NCBI GenBank assembly: GCA_038530575.1
Contig: JBCBCP010000043.1
Coordinates: 1-26,175 of the forward strand
Direction of reading: 5' to 3'
Length of the DNA stretch: 26,175 nt
Source of the DNA: JBCBCP01 sp038530575
GTDB taxonomy: Bacteria; Pseudomonadota; Alphaproteobacteria; Rhodobacterales; Rhodobacteraceae
Shown piece after piece: positions 7,935-14,775 of the stretch (positions are counted from its first letter, which is position 1; every line of letters starts with the position of its first letter). The notes beneath the pieces were generated by a model, which saw only the letters and a program-made list of their open reading frames with translations, was not told the origin of the DNA and made no database searches. A program made the position numbers and the translations under genes.

Positions 7935-8576
7935 TTGCGTGTGGAACTACTTCTTTTCTTAGCCCTTTTGATTTCAGTTATCGCTTGGATCGGTCGAGTG
8001 GGCAGCAAGGCTCGCCGGATCGATCGCCAATTTCGACGCCATGTTTTACCCAAAAAGCTACCGCCTAAGTTCAGGCCGGCGCCGCCCCGAAGGCGTCAGG
8101 AACCAGCCAAACGATTTACGGCTGACACGGCGCGACCTGTCCCAGAAAACACCGAAATCGTCGGACCGGCCTGGGTCACGGACGGCGACACCATCACGAT
8201 CAACAAGCTTCAAGTGCGCCTGTTTGGTATCGATGCGCCCGAGTTGAACCATCCCTTTGGGCAAAAGGCGAAATGGGCGATGGTGAAGCTGTGCAAGGGG
8301 CAAACCGTAAAGGCCGAGATTGTGGCGGATGACCACTTCGGCCGAACGGTTGCAAAGTGTTTGCTGGAGGATGGGCGCGATCTGTCGGCTGAGCTTGTCA
8401 AACAGGGGTTGGCTATCGATTGGCCCACGTTCTCTGGAGGGGTTTATTCTGCTCTCGAGGTGCCGGGTGCCCGCAAGAAGCTGTGGCTGGCAGATGCGCG
8501 CCAGAAAGGCCGAATGCACGTATGGGAGCGGTTTGACTACGATGCTTACCGCGTAAAGACCGGGCGACGATCCTAG
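7935..8576 (+). CDS. membrane-anchored thermonuclease (staphylococcal nuclease family)
   Basis: A 213-aa protein. An N-terminal hydrophobic helix (about residues 4-19) is followed by a basic Pro-rich linker (about 25-60), then an SNase domain. The catalytic set is complete when aligned to S. aureus nuclease: D83 and D85 in TDGDT (D19/D21), R95 (R35), D100 and E103 in GIDAPE (D40/E43), and R137 in FGRTV (R87). It should be a calcium-dependent phosphodiesterase acting outside the cytoplasmic membrane. The start is a TTG at 7935; a GTG two codons later is equally possible and neither has a strong ribosome site. It lies just downstream of the DUF2256 gene without an obvious terminator. Confidence 0.86.
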   Translation: MRVELLLFLALLISVIAWIGRVGSKARRIDRQFRRHVLPKKLPPKFRPAPPRRRQEPAKRFTADTARPVPENTEIVGPAWVTDGDTITINKLQVRLFGIDAPELNHPFGQKAKWAMVKLCKGQTVKAEIVADDHFGRTVAKCLLEDGRDLSAELVKQGLAIDWPTFSGGVYSALEVPGARKKLWLADARQKGRMHVWERFDYDAYRVKTGRRS

Positions 8577-8589
8577 CGCAATTCTATTT

Positions 8590-8608
8590 TGGTCAAAAAA
8601 TATGACCA
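8590..8608. promoter_or_regulatory. inverted repeat upstream of malate synthase, possible operator
   Basis: TGGTCA, a 7-bp AT-rich spacer, then TGACCA: perfect 6-bp arms 60 bp upstream of the glcB start. TGGT/ACCA half-sites are typical of GntR/FadR-type regulators, and glycolate/glyoxylate genes are often controlled by such proteins (GlcC). No regulator gene is in the window, so the assignment is inference. Confidence 0.4.
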
Positions 8609-8667
8609 CAGGGTTTACGATAGGAAACTTGCGTTCTAAACCGGAAAAGACCCGGAAGGAGAGCGTC

Positions 8668-10818
8668 ATGGCATATCAAGATCGTGCGGGCCTGCAGGTG
8701 GCCCGGGAAATGGCGGAGTTTGTTGAGGCGGAGGTCTTGCCCGGCACCGGTCTTGAGCCAGACGCGTTCTGGAGCGGCTTTGCGGCGCTGGTACGGAGCT
8801 TTGATCCACAAGTGAAGGAAGCTCTGGCCCAGCGCGCACAAATTCAGGCGCAGATCGACGACTGGCACCGCGCGCGGAATGGCATGCCGCACGATGCAGC
8901 CGCCTATCGCGCCTTCCTTGAAGAGATCGGCTATTTGGTGCCCGAAGGCCCGGATTTCGAGATCGAGACGCAAAACGTTGATCCGGAAATCGCGCAAACG
9001 CCCGGCCCGCAGCTTGTCGTCCCGATTTCCAATGCGCGTTTTGCCCTCAATGCCGCAAATGCGCGCTGGGGCAGCCTTTATGATGCGCTTTATGGCACAG
9101 ATGTCTTGGGTGATCTGCCGCCTGCCGGGGCCTATGACACCGAACGAGGCGCGCGCGTGGTCGGCTGGGCCAAGAGCTTCCTTGACGAAGCCGCGCCACT
9201 GGCCGGCGCAAGCTGGGCGGAGGTGACGGAGATCGGCGTTGATGGCGATGCTCTGCGGCTGCGCGCCGGACCGCGCGCCGTGGCTCTTGCCGACAACACG
9301 CAATACGCGGGCCATGCCGCGCCCGAGGGCTGGCAGATGATCCTTCTGAAACATAACGGGCTGGGCATCGAACTGGCGGTGAATCGCGATAACCCGATTG
9401 GGGCCGCTGACCCGGCCGGTTTGGCTGCGGTGAACCTCGAGGCGGCTCTGTCGACCATAATGGATTGTGAGGACAGCGTTGCAGCGGTCGATGCAGCCGA
9501 CAAGGTTGAAGCATACCGCAATTGGCTTGGCCTGATGAAGGGTGACTTGACGGCGACCTTTACCAAGGGCGGTGAGACCGTGACCCGTGAGATGTACAGC
9601 GATTTCACCTATACCGGGCCGAATGGCGCCCCGTTCGACGTCAAATGCAGAAGCCTCATGCTGGTCCGTAATGTTGGCCACCTGATGACCACGCCCGCCG
9701 TACTTAATTCCGATGGGTCGGAGATTGGCGAAGGTCTGATGGACGCCATGCTGACCGTGACCATTGCGCTGCACGATCTTCAAAAGACGCACGGCCTACG
9801 CAATTCGCAGCATGGGTCAGTCTATGTGGTCAAGCCCAAGATGCACGGGCCGGACGAGGTGGCGCTGACCGATGCGATCTTTGCCCATGTGGAGGACGCA
9901 TTGGGTTTGCCGCGCTACAGCGTCAAGATCGGCATCATGGATGAGGAGCGGCGCACGTCCGCAAATCTCAAGGCGTGCATCCGGGCCGCCAAACACCGCG
10001 TGGCATTTATCAACACCGGCTTCCTTGATCGCACGGGCGACGAGATTCACACGTCGATGGAAGCGGGCCCGATGGTTCCGAAGGGCGAGATGAAAGGCGC
10101 GGCGTGGATTGACGCCTACGAGGACAGGAATGTCGACATCGGTCTGGCCTGCGGTCTGCGGGGGCGGGCGCAGATCGGCAAGGGGATGTGGGCCATGCCA
10201 GATCGCATGGGCGAGATGCTGCAGGCGAAGGTGGGGCATCCGATGGCGGGGGCGAACTGCGCTTGGGTGCCGTCGCCAACCGCCGCGACGCTGCACGCCG
10301 TGCACTACCACCGCGTCGATGTACTGGCGCGCCAGGAGACCTTGGCGGCTGCTGGGCCGCGCGGCACGCTGGATGATTTGCTGACGATCCCGGTGGCCAC
10401 GGGGCGCAACTTCTCGCCCGAACAGATCGCGGCAGAGCTTGAGAACAACGCGCAAGGCATCCTCGGTTATGTTGTGCGCTGGGTCGATCAGGGTGTCGGA
10501 TGTTCCAAAGTGCCGGATATTAACGACGTCGGTCTGATGGAAGACCGTGCGACGTGCCGGATTTCCTCGCAAGCTTTGGCGAACTGGTTGCACCACGGCG
10601 TGGTGACCGAAGATGAGGTCATGGACGCTTTGCGCAAGATGGCTGCGCGGGTGGATGCCCAAAACGCTGGCGACGCGGCTTATGAGGCGATGGCCCCTGG
10701 CTTTGACGGGGCGGCCTTTCGTGCAGCACGCGATCTCGTTCTTGCGGGCCGCGTTCAGCCTTCGGGCTATACCGAACCATTGCTGCACGCGGCACGGCTC
10801 GAGAAGAAGGCGGGATAA
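8668..10818 (+). CDS. glcB: malate synthase G
   Basis: A 716-aa enzyme condensing acetyl-CoA and glyoxylate to malate in glyoxylate/glycolate assimilation. Length matches the G isoform (about 720 aa). The catalytic region is intact: the MDCEDSVAAVDAADK segment, LVRNVGHLMT (R334, equivalent to E. coli R338), GIMDEERRTS, and CSKVPDINDVGLMEDRAT with D626 (E. coli D631) and C612 (C617). The frame is open further upstream, but the ATG at 8668 follows a GGAAGGA ribosome site and gives the usual N-terminus MAYQDRAGLQVA. It is followed in the same direction by the GlcG-family gene. Confidence 0.97.
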   Translation: MAYQDRAGLQVAREMAEFVEAEVLPGTGLEPDAFWSGFAALVRSFDPQVKEALAQRAQIQAQIDDWHRARNGMPHDAAAYRAFLEEIGYLVPEGPDFEIETQNVDPEIAQTPGPQLVVPISNARFALNAANARWGSLYDALYGTDVLGDLPPAGAYDTERGARVVGWAKSFLDEAAPLAGASWAEVTEIGVDGDALRLRAGPRAVALADNTQYAGHAAPEGWQMILLKHNGLGIELAVNRDNPIGAADPAGLAAVNLEAALSTIMDCEDSVAAVDAADKVEAYRNWLGLMKGDLTATFTKGGETVTREMYSDFTYTGPNGAPFDVKCRSLMLVRNVGHLMTTPAVLNSDGSEIGEGLMDAMLTVTIALHDLQKTHGLRNSQHGSVYVVKPKMHGPDEVALTDAIFAHVEDALGLPRYSVKIGIMDEERRTSANLKACIRAAKHRVAFINTGFLDRTGDEIHTSMEAGPMVPKGEMKGAAWIDAYEDRNVDIGLACGLRGRAQIGKGMWAMPDRMGEMLQAKVGHPMAGANCAWVPSPTAATLHAVHYHRVDVLARQETLAAAGPRGTLDDLLTIPVATGRNFSPEQIAAELENNAQGILGYVVRWVDQGVGCSKVPDINDVGLMEDRATCRISSQALANWLHHGVVTEDEVMDALRKMAARVDAQNAGDAAYEAMAPGFDGAAFRAARDLVLAGRVQPSGYTEPLLHAARLEKKAG

Positions 10819-10920
10819 GCGCCTGAGTTTGGGCAGACGTACTAAACGGCGCGTGTTGCCCTGTCGCAAAGCGCCGCGTCCACGGACCTATGAAACACAA
10901 AAAGGGGAGCACGGAGTTCC

Positions 10921-11349
10921 ATGGCAAAAATTTCACTCAGCCGCGCGCGGACCATCATTCGCAAGGCGATGGAGCACGGCAAAGCGGCAGAGCTGAAGCC
11001 GCTGTCTGTGGTGGTGCTGGACGCGGGCGGGCATGTCATCGCGTTTGAGCGCGCCGATGGTGCGGCGCCCGGTCGATTTGCAATTGCGCATGGCAAAGCC
11101 TACGGCGCGGTGATGCTTGGAATGGCGGGTACTGCCCAGATGGCGCGCGCGGAGGCGCAGGCTTACTTCATGGCGGCCGTCAATGGCGTTTATGGTGGGC
11201 AGGTCATTCCGGTGCCGGGCGGTATTCTGGTGCGCGACGCGCGCGGGGCCGTACTGGGCGCCGTTGGCGTGACCGGCGATACGTCCGATGCAGATGCCGA
11301 AGCGGGCAAAGCAGCGGTCGAGGCCGCGGGTTTGACCGCCGAGATCTGA
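10921..11349 (+). CDS. glcG: GlcG/HbpS family heme-binding protein
   Basis: A 142-aa single-domain protein. LSVVVLDAGGHVIAFERADGA, HGKAYGAVMLGM, and a C-terminal VPGGILVRDARGAVLGAVGVTGD make up the GlcG/HbpS/DUF336 fold. The family includes GlcG of the E. coli glycolate operon and the redox sensor HbpS; the biochemical role in glycolate metabolism is not established. Here it lies about 100 bp after glcB in the same orientation, echoing the glc operon although glcDEF are absent from this window. The ATG is preceded by an AAAAAGGGGAG ribosome site. No signal peptide, so probably cytoplasmic. Confidence 0.88.
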   Translation: MAKISLSRARTIIRKAMEHGKAAELKPLSVVVLDAGGHVIAFERADGAAPGRFAIAHGKAYGAVMLGMAGTAQMARAEAQAYFMAAVNGVYGGQVIPVPGGILVRDARGAVLGAVGVTGDTSDADAEAGKAAVEAAGLTAEI

Positions 11350-11360
11350 GGTGCCTAAAA

Positions 11361-11393
11361 CGCAGGCGGTGCGTGATCTGCGCCCCGCCTGTG
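11361..11393 (+). other. imperfect hairpin between glcG and the amidotransferase gene
   Basis: CGCAGGCGG pairs with CCGCCTGTG across a 15-nt loop that itself contains a GCG/CGC inner stem. There is no T-run afterwards, so this is not a standard terminator; it could separate or attenuate transcription between the two genes. Confidence 0.3.
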
Positions 11394-11462
11394 CGGCGCT
11401 GCCTTATAGTTTTGCTCGGACTTTCGCGCTATATCCGGCGAAGCGAGCAAAAGAGGACGCCC

Positions 11463-12239
11463 ATGACCCGCCCCGTAATCGGCATCATTTCCAACCCGCA
11501 TGTGATTAACGATCAATACCGGGTGCATGCCGCCGGAGAGATCAATACAAGCGCCGTCGCACAAGCTGCGAATGGCATCCCGCTGGTTGTTGCCGCTGAT
11601 CCAGAGCTGTGCTCTGTCGATGAACTCATGGCGGTCTGCAACGGCTTTGTCTTCACTGGGGGGCGCCCTAATGTCCATCCGGAGGAGTATGGAGAGGCCG
11701 CGACTGAGGCGCATGGCGACTTCGATCGGGCGCGGGACCGTCTGACGCTGCCGCTGATCCGGGCCTGTGTTGATGTCGGCTTGCCGATCCTCGGTATCTG
11801 CCGCGGATTTCAGGAGGTGAACGTCGCCATGGGCGGCACGCTACACCCGGAAATCCGCGACCTGCCCGGGCGTGACAATCACCGGATGCCGCCCGATGGC
11901 ACCATGGAAGAAAAATTTGCCCTGCGCCATGCGGTGACCTTCTCCGACGGCGGTCCGTTCCACCGGTTGATGGGTGCGCGCGAGGTTATGACGAACACGC
12001 TGCACGGTCAGGGTATCAAACAGGCAGGCGCAAGGGTGGTGATTGACGGGCATGCACCCGATGGCACGCCAGAAGCGATCTATATCGACGGTGCGCCGGG
12101 CTTTACCCTTTCGGTTCAGTGGCATCCCGAATGGAATGCGGTGAACGATCCGGTGTCACGCCCGCTGTTCAAGGCGTTTGGCGCCGCAGCCCGCGATTGG
12201 GCCGCTGGGCGCCGGCCTGCCGCGCTGCGGTCCGCCTGA
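11463..12239 (+). CDS. puuD: gamma-glutamyl-gamma-aminobutyrate hydrolase family protein (peptidase C26)
   Basis: A 258-aa class I glutamine-amidotransferase-like hydrolase. The nucleophile elbow GICRGFQ places Cys at residue 113, and the partner His and Glu are H221 and E223 in QWHPEW, so the triad is complete. PuuD-type enzymes release GABA from gamma-glutamyl-GABA in putrescine breakdown; family members also cleave other gamma-glutamyl amides, and no other Puu gene is visible here. The symbol is therefore a family label. The ATG at 11463 has an AAGAGGA ribosome site and gives MTRPVIGIISNPH; upstream in-frame codons are non-conserved. It may be co-transcribed with glcG. Confidence 0.87.
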   Translation: MTRPVIGIISNPHVINDQYRVHAAGEINTSAVAQAANGIPLVVAADPELCSVDELMAVCNGFVFTGGRPNVHPEEYGEAATEAHGDFDRARDRLTLPLIRACVDVGLPILGICRGFQEVNVAMGGTLHPEIRDLPGRDNHRMPPDGTMEEKFALRHAVTFSDGGPFHRLMGAREVMTNTLHGQGIKQAGARVVIDGHAPDGTPEAIYIDGAPGFTLSVQWHPEWNAVNDPVSRPLFKAFGAAARDWAAGRRPAALRSA

Positions 12240-12286
12240 CCTGCCGCGGCCGATATGCAATTGGCATGCCCTGATCCTGTTACTTG

Positions 12287-12736
12287 CTAGGGCAGGGAGG
12301 CACGGACGTCTCGCGCGCGGTGGATCGAGCTGAACTGCCAAGCTTCGGGCCGGGGGGCGAGGCCCTGCATGACAGGGGTTTGGTGGATCATGGCCCGATG
12401 CGCGGCCAGATCGGCATCATCGGCCAGCGGGTGCGGCCAGACCTGTTCCAGCCAATCGGCACGGCGATCCGACGCGGCCAGCAGCGCGTCAAATTGGGCG
12501 CGAAAGAGCTCCAGCCGCGGGGCGAGGTCCGGATCATTCATCGGCAGGGCCCATATGGCGTGCAGCGCGGCCGGCAAGATGACGATCGAGTCAATTTCAA
12601 AGGGACGCACGCGCCGGACGGCGCGCATGGCAGCGCGCAGGGGGCCGGCATGCGCGGTCAAAAGGTCTGACTGCGGGTCGGCCAGACGCATGGTGAAAAA
12701 AACGAGCGGGGCGGGGGGCTGCGGGATACTGATCAT
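12287..12736 (-). CDS. degenerate REP-associated tyrosine transposase (RAYT) homologue, catalytic residues lost
   Basis: A 149-aa protein. LVFFTMRLADPQSDLL (11-26), RRVRPFEIDSIVILP (41-55), then AALHAIWALP, DDADLAAH (106-113), PVMQGLAPRPEAW and SSIH follow the order of the Y1/HUH REP-associated transposases (VFFT-LAD-SDLL, RPF-IDAWVVLPDHxHCxW, PVKHGL-RPADWPxSSxH). In active members PDHxH carries the two His and a Tyr precedes the NPVKHGL motif. Here the first His is Ala (A57, only H59 kept) and the Tyr position is Met (M116), so cleavage chemistry should be impossible. The reading frame is intact and lies 35 bp after the DsbA-fold gene, implying retention for another role such as nucleic-acid binding. 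Confidence 0.72.
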   Translation of the reverse strand: MISIPQPPAPLVFFTMRLADPQSDLLTAHAGPLRAAMRAVRRVRPFEIDSIVILPAALHAIWALPMNDPDLAPRLELFRAQFDALLAASDRRADWLEQVWPHPLADDADLAAHRAMIHQTPVMQGLAPRPEAWQFSSIHRARDVRASLP

Positions 12737-12758
12737 GCCACGAGCCTGTCCGATTCTC

Positions 12759-12777
12759 GGTTAACGGGTGATTAACC
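12759..12777. other. short inverted repeat between the isomerase-like and RAYT-like genes
   Basis: GGTTAA, a 7-bp spacer, then TTAACC; perfect 6-bp arms that include the stop codon of the isomerase-like gene. It may be an intergenic RNA hairpin or chance; it does not look like a REP element. Confidence 0.25.
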
Positions 12778-13344
12778 ACGCAGCCCCAACGCATGGTCCA
12801 ACAGCTCAAGCCGGTCCTGCCCGTAGAACATCTTTCCCTCCCAGATATAGGTCGGAGAGCCAAAGATGGGCCGCGCACGCGCCGACATGGTCGCCTCTTG
12901 GAACAACGCCTGTATGTCCGGGTCCATGGCGCGGGAGATCGCGGCGGGGTCCAGCCCTGCACGTTCCAGATCGGCGGGATCGTTGACATTGATGTCATCT
13001 TCCCAGTGGGCGCGCAGGACGGCCCAATGCGCCGCCCACGGGTCCTCCGAGGCAAGGATCGCACCCGACGCCAGCGCCAGCGGTTCGTCATGATGTGTCG
13101 GGCGGAAATCCTGCATCGGGAGGCCTCGATAAGCGGCCCAGCGGTACATGTCCTCTTCAAAGAAATAGGCCCGGTGCGCGTCGGTGCGCGCTCCGGAATA
13201 ACCACCCGACACCGCGTCTACCACAGGCATCAGGTCAAAGGGTCGATGGGCAATTGTTTCCCCATGAGCAGCTGCGATCTCGCGCAGACGCGGCGCACCA
13301 AGGTACGCATAGGCCGAATGCGCTGAATAGTAATACTCGATCAC
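12772..13344 (-). CDS. 2-hydroxychromene-2-carboxylate isomerase-like DsbA-fold oxidoreductase
   Basis: A 190-aa thioredoxin-fold protein with a helical insert, of the HCCA isomerase/GST-kappa group. The N-terminus MIEYYYSAHSAYAYLGA places Ser10 at the position of the active-site Ser in SPxSYLA motifs, and GSPTYIWEGKMFYGQDRLELL near the C-terminus is the cis-Pro and substrate segment. There is no CxxC, so it is not a disulfide oxidase. Members isomerise glutathione-dependent aromatic breakdown intermediates; many, probably including this one, have unknown substrates. The GTG at 13344 overlaps the TGA of the upstream dehydrogenase (GTGA), indicating translational coupling. The frame continues upstream but only as a shadow of that gene. 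Confidence 0.85.
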   Translation of the reverse strand: MIEYYYSAHSAYAYLGAPRLREIAAAHGETIAHRPFDLMPVVDAVSGGYSGARTDAHRAYFFEEDMYRWAAYRGLPMQDFRPTHHDEPLALASGAILASEDPWAAHWAVLRAHWEDDINVNDPADLERAGLDPAAISRAMDPDIQALFQEATMSARARPIFGSPTYIWEGKMFYGQDRLELLDHALGLRG

Positions 13345-14093
13345 ATCTGGCCCCCCGCGATTTCGATGCATTGACCGTTGATCGATTGGCTGCCGGGACC
13401 CGTCAGCCAGCGGGCGGCAGCGGAGATTTCTTCGACGTCTAGCAGGCGCTTGTGTCGGTTTGATTTGACCATCACCGCGCGGGCGTCCTCGGCGCTCATT
13501 CCCGTGCGCTCGGCGATGGCGTCGGTGTTCCGGTCCACGATCGGGGTGTCGACATAGCCGGGGCAAAGCGCGTTAAAAGTATAGGGCTGGCCCATGTAAT
13601 CCTCGCTCAGCGACCGTATAAGCCCAATCAACCCGTGCTTGGACGCCGAGTATGCGGCCGCTCCAGGAAGACCGCGCAAACCTGCGATGGAGCTTACGCC
13701 AATGACCCGGCCCCAATCTGTCTGGCGCATGCCCGGCAGACATTCGCGGATGGTCAAAAATGCGCCGTCGAGGTTGGTCGCCATCACATTTCGCCAGAAG
13801 TCGAGCGAGGTCTTGTGCACTGCGCGCCCCTCGGCGATCCCTGCGTTAGCCACGCAGATCTGGACAGGGCCGCGCGCCTTGACCGCGGCGGCGATAACGG
13901 ACTTGATGTTGTCTTCTTGGCGCACATCCATCGCTGCCCCGTAGATGCGATCGCATACCACCTCGTCCAGCACCTCTTGCCGGCGCCCGGTGATCGTGAC
14001 CTCTGCGCCGCGCGCAGCGAGGTCCTGCGCAATGGCGAGACCGATGCCGGTGCCTCCCCCTGTGACCAGCGCGTGTTTTCCTGTCAGATCCAT
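13341..14093 (-). CDS. short-chain dehydrogenase/reductase (SDR), classical type
   Basis: A 250-aa NAD(P)-dependent oxidoreductase. The nucleotide-binding motif TGGGTGIG is at 11-18, NAG at 83-85, the catalytic Ser in GVSSIAG near 134, and YSASK (Y148, K152). A PGYVDTP follows. The sequence layout resembles 3-hydroxybutyrate dehydrogenases and 3-oxoacyl reductases, but substrate cannot be assigned. A GGGAGGA site precedes the ATG at 14093. It is the first gene of a three-gene minus-strand unit with the HCCA-isomerase-like protein (4-nt overlap) and the RAYT-like protein. A coupled dehydrogenase and GSH-type isomerase could act on one catabolic intermediate. It is divergent from the methyltransferase gene. 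Confidence 0.9.
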   Translation of the reverse strand: MDLTGKHALVTGGGTGIGLAIAQDLAARGAEVTITGRRQEVLDEVVCDRIYGAAMDVRQEDNIKSVIAAAVKARGPVQICVANAGIAEGRAVHKTSLDFWRNVMATNLDGAFLTIRECLPGMRQTDWGRVIGVSSIAGLRGLPGAAAYSASKHGLIGLIRSLSEDYMGQPYTFNALCPGYVDTPIVDRNTDAIAERTGMSAEDARAVMVKSNRHKRLLDVEEISAAARWLTGPGSQSINGQCIEIAGGQM

Positions 14094-14185
14094 GATGTCC
14101 TCCCTTTAGGCCACACCCTAGCGGGCGACGGTGCGGGTGCAATGAATGGTGGACGCACGGGCAGCAAATCGCGATGTTGCGTGCG

Positions 14186-14635
14186 ATGAAGATGATTGAT
14201 CTTCCCCCGTTGTGGCTGGCCTTGTTCGTCGCGCTCGCCTGGGCTCAGATGCGGATGTTGCCTGCAGGGTTGAGCCTTGCGGGTCCTGTCGCGCACCTGC
14301 TGGCTGGTCTGTTGATTGGGGCTGGCGTGCTGCTGATGGCGCTGGCTCTCGTAGAATTCGGCCGGCACAGAACCACCGTGATCCCGCACAATACGCCGAC
14401 CACAATCATCCAGACCGGGGTCTTTTCGCGCACGCGCAATCCGATCTATCTGGGCGATGCGCTGGTCCTTGCGGGGGCGGTGCTATGGCTTGATGCGGTG
14501 CTGAGCCTTGTTCTGATCCCGATCTTTGTCTGGTGGATCGAAAGACGCTTCATCATCCCCGAAGAAGCGCGGATGCGGCAGGCCTTTGGACCGAGCTTTG
14601 AGGCTTACGCACGAAAAGTGCGCCGCTGGGTGTAA
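14186..14635 (+). CDS. isoprenylcysteine carboxyl methyltransferase-like membrane protein (PEMT/ICMT family)
   Basis: About 149 aa, four or so hydrophobic segments: LPPLWLALFVALAWAQ, an AGPVAHLLAGLLIGAG segment, ALVLAGAVLWLDAVLSL and the adjoining FVWWIE. The C-terminal half has FSRTRNPIYLGDALVL and PEEARMRQAFGPSFEAYARKV, the SAM/lipid-binding signature of the PEMT/ICMT family. In bacteria such proteins methylate lipids or small molecules in the inner membrane; the substrate here is unknown. Start uncertain: ATGs at 14174, 14186 and 14192 are in frame and none has a clear ribosome site. The MKMIDLPP start at 14186 is most family-like. Confidence 0.83.
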   Translation: MKMIDLPPLWLALFVALAWAQMRMLPAGLSLAGPVAHLLAGLLIGAGVLLMALALVEFGRHRTTVIPHNTPTTIIQTGVFSRTRNPIYLGDALVLAGAVLWLDAVLSLVLIPIFVWWIERRFIIPEEARMRQAFGPSFEAYARKVRRWV

Positions 14636-14775
14636 ATCTTGCCAAAAATTTCGTGGCGTCACGCGGGCGCCGCCTTGTAAATGCTGCACCCGCAAGATAC
14701 TGGACAGACCGTCGCGGTGCATCATGTTGCCGCACATGAGCTGCCTTTAGACAGGCCCGAATAAGGGAGGTGTCC

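Noticed and set aside
8593..9792. 399-codon minus-strand frame inside malate synthase
   Set aside because: Antisense shadow of glcB with no recognisable domain.
12737..12786. REP/BIME element flanking the RAYT-like gene
   Set aside because: The only dyad there (GGTTAA...TTAACC) is AT-rich and single; no repeated copies are seen in the window.
14636..14775. Promoter for pntA (TTGTAA with a -10-like TACTGG)
   Set aside because: Spacing is acceptable but the -10 is too weak to assign; left as an untyped leader of about 140 bp.
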